Shown here in pieces: positions 59,551 through 64,000 of a stretch of 64,000 nt of DNA. The position numbers and the translations under genes were made by a program. The stretch is from Ferruginibacter sp. (GTDB taxonomy: Bacteria > Bacteroidota > Bacteroidia > Chitinophagales > Chitinophagaceae), in contig JABFQZ010000012.1 of assembly GCA_013141435.1 (NCBI GenBank), forward strand, positions 124,001 to 188,000. Direction: 5' to 3'. The notes under the pieces were generated by a model that saw only the letters and a program-made list of their open reading frames with translations, was not told the DNA's origin and made no database searches. How positions within the stretch are numbered: position 1 is the first letter of the stretch; every line of letters begins with the position of its first letter.

Positions 59551-61101
59551 TCAACTATACTCACCAAATTCGCTACGTAATACATCAGCTATTTCGCCAA
59601 GTGTACAAAAATTTTCTACAGCTTCTACTACAATAGGCATTAAGTTTTGAGTGCTTTTTGCAGCAGTTGCAATATTTTTTAAACATTGCGATACTTTTAA
59701 TTTATCTCTTTTAAGTTTAAACTTGGTCAATTTATCAATTTGTATTTTTTGAATATTTTCATCAATTTTTAATACAGGTGTTTTGTACATTTCTTCAGTT
59801 ACAAATTTATTTACACCAACCGATATTTTTTTGCCACTTTCAATATCTTTCTGATATTGGTATGCACTTGCAGCTATTTCATTTTGCATAAATCCTTTTT
59901 CAATTGCCTCTACACTTCCACCAATGGCATCTATTTTTTCAATTAATTGCCATGCGGCTTTTTCTACTTCGATGGTAAGATTTTCTACAAAATAGCTACC
60001 TGCTAGTGGGTCAACAGTATCTGGTGCACCACTTTCAAATGCCACAATTTGTTGTGTACGCAAGGCAATTTTGGCAGCTTCTTCGGTAGGCAAACTTAAA
60101 GCCTCATCATAGCCATTTGTATGCAAACTTTGGGTACCGCCCAATACAGCAGCAAGGGTTTGCAAGGTTACTCTACAAATATTATTTAAAGGTTGTTGAG
60201 CAGTAAGTGTACTACCACCAGTTTGGGTATGAAAACGAAGCATCATAGCTTTTTCGTCGGTAGCACCTAGGTCTTTCATTATTTGAGCCCACATTTTACG
60301 AGCAGCTCTAAATTTGGCTACCTCTTCAAATAAATTATTATGGGCATTAAAAAAAAACGAAAGTCGTTTGCCAAAAATATTTATATCAAGCCCTTTAGCA
60401 ATTGCTGCTTGTACATAGGCTTTGCCATTGCTTAAGGTAAAAGCAATTTCTTGCACAGCCGTACTACCTGCCTCTCTTATATGATACCCTGATATTGATA
60501 TAGTATTCCATTTAGGAACTTCCTTGCTACACCATTCAAATATATCGGTAATTATACGCATAGATGGCTTTGGCGGATAAATATATGTACCTCTTGCTGC
60601 GTATTCTTTTAAAATATCGTTTTGTATAGTACCCGAAATTCTATTCAAATCTGCACCTTGTTTTTTTGCTAGTGCTACATAAAATGCAAGTAAAATAAAG
60701 CCAGATGCATTTATGGTCATTGATGTAGATACTTCTTCTAAATTTATGCCTGCAAATAATTGCTCCATATCTTCAATACTATCGATTGCTACACCTACTT
60801 TTCCTACTTCTCCATCTGCCAAATCATTATCGCTATCGTACCCAATTTGGGTAGGTAAATCAAATGCAACACTTAGCCCATTTACACCTTGGCTTAGTAA
60901 ATAATGATAGCGTTTATTGCTTTCTTCGGCTGTAGAAAAACCTGCATATTGGCGCATAGTCCACATTTTACCTCGGTACATACTTGCTTGTACGCCACGT
61001 GTAAATGGAAACTCTCCAGCCAATGAATTATCTGTAGCAGCACTATTTGATGAAGTGTATATTTCTTTTATTTCTATACCAGAGTCGTTTGTTATTTTCA
61101 T
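59551..61101 (-). CDS. Methylmalonyl-CoA mutase family, catalytic (large-subunit) domain only
   Basis: [60 protein letters not shown]; ends at 516 aa without a B12-binding domain. Confidence 0.93.
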   Translation of the reverse strand: MKITNDSGIEIKEIYTSSNSAATDNSLAGEFPFTRGVQASMYRGKMWTMRQYAGFSTAEESNKRYHYLLSQGVNGLSVAFDLPTQIGYDSDNDLADGEVGKVGVAIDSIEDMEQLFAGINLEEVSTSMTINASGFILLAFYVALAKKQGADLNRISGTIQNDILKEYAARGTYIYPPKPSMRIITDIFEWCSKEVPKWNTISISGYHIREAGSTAVQEIAFTLSNGKAYVQAAIAKGLDINIFGKRLSFFFNAHNNLFEEVAKFRAARKMWAQIMKDLGATDEKAMMLRFHTQTGGSTLTAQQPLNNICRVTLQTLAAVLGGTQSLHTNGYDEALSLPTEEAAKIALRTQQIVAFESGAPDTVDPLAGSYFVENLTIEVEKAAWQLIEKIDAIGGSVEAIEKGFMQNEIAASAYQYQKDIESGKKISVGVNKFVTEEMYKTPVLKIDENIQKIQIDKLTKFKLKRDKLKVSQCLKNIATAAKSTQNLMPIVVEAVENFCTLGEIADVLRSEFGEYS

Positions 61102-61103
61102 TA

Positions 61104-61158
61104 TAGTATTGAGATGTTAGTATTGAGTATTGAGATGCTAGTATTGAGATTAGTATTT
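61104..61158. repeat. 7-bp-period intergenic repeat directly 5' of the mutase gene
   Basis: TTAGTAT TGAGTAT TGAGATG CTAGTAT TGAGATT AGTATTT. Confidence 0.8.
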
Positions 61159-61240
61159 CAAATAGTTTAACTTTCTGAAAATAATAAGGATTGAAAATAG
61201 AATGTTATTAATTATTCATTATCTGTTAATTAATTATACA

Positions 61241-61750
61241 TTATCCTTCTTTCATTACTTCTTTAGCTTCATGTTGCAATGCATCTAATACATAACTATT
61301 TAGCTCTGTATTTTGTGCAATGCTGTATTCCATTATTCTTTTGCTTAAATCTAACGATGTAGCTTGCGGAGGCAACATAGCTGCCAATTGGTTTATTACA
61401 TATATGTTTTGATCTTTTAGTTTTGTAATAGCTGTCCATATTTCTTTGCTAACATATATTTGTTGGCTTGTATTGTATTCATATTCTGCCTTTATATTTT
61501 GTATAAGTACACCATGCATTATTGCTGCACTTTCTCCTTGCACTTCGGAGCTGCTTACCAAGCTTTTTAGCCCAGTTCTTTCGGCAAATACTGTTAACCT
61601 TTCGTAAGCTAGCAATTGTAATTTTTTGTTTTCGGGGTTAGCTTTTTTTAGATAATCTTTTAATTGTAAAAGTTCCCAAATTAAATAACCAATTGCAGCC
61701 AAGCAAGCAAATAGTAATATTGATGTGCCATTTTTCAAAAAATCATCCAT
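61241..61750 (-). CDS. Hypothetical protein with one N-terminal TM helix
   Basis: 169 aa ORF; ILLFACLAAIGYLIWELLQL. Confidence 0.65.
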   Translation of the reverse strand: MDDFLKNGTSILLFACLAAIGYLIWELLQLKDYLKKANPENKKLQLLAYERLTVFAERTGLKSLVSSSEVQGESAAIMHGVLIQNIKAEYEYNTSQQIYVSKEIWTAITKLKDQNIYVINQLAAMLPPQATSLDLSKRIMEYSIAQNTELNSYVLDALQHEAKEVMKEG

Positions 61751-61907
61751 TTTTATTTTTTTTAGAATGTAAAAATAAAGAAAAACAAATTAGAATATAT
61801 AAATGCTAGCTTGTGTGCATATACAATCTAAAAGCTGCTTACAATTTTCCTCAAACTTCTTAATTTTTCTACACAATAAAAGTAAAATTGAAATACAAAT
61901 GATAAGT

Positions 61908-61976
61908 GTAGCCCGGATAGTAGTGGAAACCATAGCGTAGCGGAGGTTGAAACGGATAGCCGGAAAACAATGCCCA
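61908..61976 (+). repeat. Dispersed intergenic repeat, copy C
   Basis: TAGCCCGGATAGTAGTGGAAACCATAGCGTAGCGGAGGTTGAAACGGATAGCCGG. Confidence 0.75.
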
Positions 61977-62087
61977 ACAAAGGTTTTGAGCTCATGCTCC
62001 TAAGAAACACTTACAATTTATTGCTAAAGTTTTCTCACATTTTCTGCTTAAATCATAAACCATTAAATTTGCCATTCAATTAAAATT

Positions 62088-63746
62088 ATGAGTGAAGAAA
62101 AAAGCCTCAATTTTTTGGAGGAAATTATTGAAAAAGACTTGGCAGATGGTAAATATACATCTATCGTAACTCGGTTTCCGCCAGAGCCTAATGGCTATTT
62201 GCACATGGGGCATGCTACAAGTATTTGTTTAAATTTTGGACTAACAAAAAAGTATGCTGGCTATACCAACCTAAGGTTTGATGATACCAACCCAGTTACA
62301 GAAGATACAGAATATGTAGATAGTATAAAAGAAGATATACAATGGCTTGGTTTTGAGTGGAAACAGGAATTGTATGCATCGGATTATTTTGATACCTTAT
62401 ATAAATACGCTGTAACACTTATAAATAAAGGGCTTGCTTATGTAGATGATAATACTGCAGAGCATATTGCTGCCCAAAAAGGTACACATACCGAAGCCGG
62501 AATTGATAGTGTATATAGGCAAAGAAGTATTGCCGAAAATTTGGATTTATTTGCTCGTATGAAGGCAGGTGAGTTTGCCGATGGCGAAAAAATATTGCGT
62601 GCAAAAATAGATATGGCGCATACAAATATGCTAATGCGTGACCCACTCATTTATCGTATAAAACATACACACCACCACCGTACTGGCAATAAATGGTGTA
62701 TTTACCCTATGTACGATTTTGCGCATGGGCAAAGCGATTCTATAGAAAATATTACTCATTCTATATGCACTTTAGAGTTTATACCTCACAGAGAATTGTA
62801 TGATTGGTTTATTGAAAAATTAGAAATATTTCCATCTCATCAATACGAATTTGCACGCCGCAATTTATCATATACTGTTATGAGCAAGCGTAAGCTGAAG
62901 CAATTGGTAGAAGATAAGCATGTAGCAGGCTGGGACGATCCTCGTATGCCTACCATTAGTGGTATGCGCCGTAGAGGGTTTACACCACAAAGTATTCGTA
63001 CATTTTGCGATAAAGTGGGCATTGCAAAAAGAGAAAATATTATTGATTTTAGCTTGCTCGAATTTTGTTTGAGAGAAGATTTAAACCTTACAGCACTGCG
63101 GGCTATGGCTGTACTTGACCCTTTAAAATTAATTATAACTAACTACGAAGAAGGAAAAACGGAACAACTTGTAAGCGAAAATGGACCAGATGAAGCTTAC
63201 GGCACTCGTATTGTTCCTTTTAGCAAAGCGCTTTGGATAGAAAGAGAAGATTTTATGGAAGAAGCAGCAAAAAAATGGTTTAGGTTTGCGCCTGGTGCAA
63301 GTGTACGACTAAAAAGTGCTTACATACTACGTTGCGATACTTTTGATAAAGATGAAACGGGAAAAGTAACAGTAATACATTGCACCTATTTTCCTGAAAG
63401 TAAAAGTGGTAACGATACAAGTGGCATAGCCGTAAAAGGTACCATACATTGGGTATGTGCTACTCATGCAGCTATTGCCGAAGTGCGCATGTACGATAGA
63501 TTATTTAAAGTAGAAATCCCAAGCAGCGAAGAAGGCGATTTTAAAGATTATATAAATGAAAATTCGTTAACTATTACACAAGCATATATTGAGCCATCTC
63601 TTATAAATGCAACAATGCAAAATAGGTTTCAATTTTTGCGCAAAGGATATTTTTGTTTGGATAAAGAAAGTACAAAAGATAAAATAATTTTTAATAGAAC
63701 AGTAACTTTAAAAGATGCATGGGCAAAAGAAGTGAAGAAAAGTTGA
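62088..63746 (+). CDS. glnS: Glutaminyl-tRNA synthetase
   Basis: TRFPPEPNGYLHMGHATSICLNFG, LRFDDTNPVTED, MSKRKLKQLV, GWDDPRMPTISGMRRRGF. Confidence 0.97.
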   Translation: MSEEKSLNFLEEIIEKDLADGKYTSIVTRFPPEPNGYLHMGHATSICLNFGLTKKYAGYTNLRFDDTNPVTEDTEYVDSIKEDIQWLGFEWKQELYASDYFDTLYKYAVTLINKGLAYVDDNTAEHIAAQKGTHTEAGIDSVYRQRSIAENLDLFARMKAGEFADGEKILRAKIDMAHTNMLMRDPLIYRIKHTHHHRTGNKWCIYPMYDFAHGQSDSIENITHSICTLEFIPHRELYDWFIEKLEIFPSHQYEFARRNLSYTVMSKRKLKQLVEDKHVAGWDDPRMPTISGMRRRGFTPQSIRTFCDKVGIAKRENIIDFSLLEFCLREDLNLTALRAMAVLDPLKLIITNYEEGKTEQLVSENGPDEAYGTRIVPFSKALWIEREDFMEEAAKKWFRFAPGASVRLKSAYILRCDTFDKDETGKVTVIHCTYFPESKSGNDTSGIAVKGTIHWVCATHAAIAEVRMYDRLFKVEIPSSEEGDFKDYINENSLTITQAYIEPSLINATMQNRFQFLRKGYFCLDKESTKDKIIFNRTVTLKDAWAKEVKKS

Positions 63747-63805
63747 AAGTTAAATGATAAACTTTCATTTATAAACTAACTTCAACCTACCAACAATCAA
63801 CAGAG

Positions 63806-64000
63806 ATGACAAACGCATCTATAATTACCATTGGCGATGAACTTTTAATTGGCCAAGTAATAGATACCAATAGTGCTTTAATAGCACAGCAAATGAATAA
63901 TGCTGGTTTTGTAGTAACCCGTAGAGTGGCTGTAGGAGACGATTATGAAGCAATTGAAACTGCTTTATCTGAAGAGAAAAAGCACAGCGATATTATATTA
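63806..64000 (+). CDS. cinA: CinA-family protein (N-terminal part, truncated by window end)
   Basis: MTNASIITIGDELLIGQVIDTNSALIAQQMNNAGFVVTRRVAVGDD. Confidence 0.9.
   Translation, partial: MTNASIITIGDELLIGQVIDTNSALIAQQMNNAGFVVTRRVAVGDDYEAIETALSEEKKHSDIIL

Noticed and set aside
1-64000. CRISPR arrays, tRNA/rRNA genes, transposases, prophage, intact defence system
   Set aside because: No regular spaced repeats, cloverleaf tRNAs, rRNA segments, transposase/integrase motifs or defence-gene clusters were recognised on either strand.

Overview
A 64 kb, AT-rich, densely coded Bacteroidetes chromosomal window, probably Chitinophagaceae/Sphingobacteriales-like judging from protein families, TTTG-N19/20-TAnnTTTG promoters and the tmRNA tag style. 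Most content is housekeeping: guaA, proS, dapB, parAB, rpoD, topA, lepB, cdd, prmA, pnp, rpsO, glnS, a partial cinA, dispersed hut genes (hutG-like, hutH, hutU), an nhaD antiporter, two glycan-related gene groups, and a sensor kinase/LytTR pair next to secreted-protein genes. A complete ssrA tmRNA is present at 41532-41901. I found no CRISPR array, tRNA, rRNA, transposase, prophage or intact defence island, and no convincing undescribed multi-gene system. The most interesting non-routine signals are: (1) a decayed PIN-domain toxin-antitoxin pair between hutH and hutU; (2) a family of intergenic 7-bp-period repeats (CTCAATACTAAATA-like), three of four lying just 5' of genes with the same polarity; (3) a diverged dispersed repeat (GGATAGtAGTGgAAA...GTAGCGTAG...AACGRATAGCC) in three intergenic sites; (4) an NtrC-like AAA+ response regulator with a non-canonical GAFTGA loop (GSFTSA) and no C-terminal HTH; (5) -7 boxes so close to start codons that some transcripts may be leaderless. 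All annotations come from reading the sequence and supplied translations; no database searches were run.
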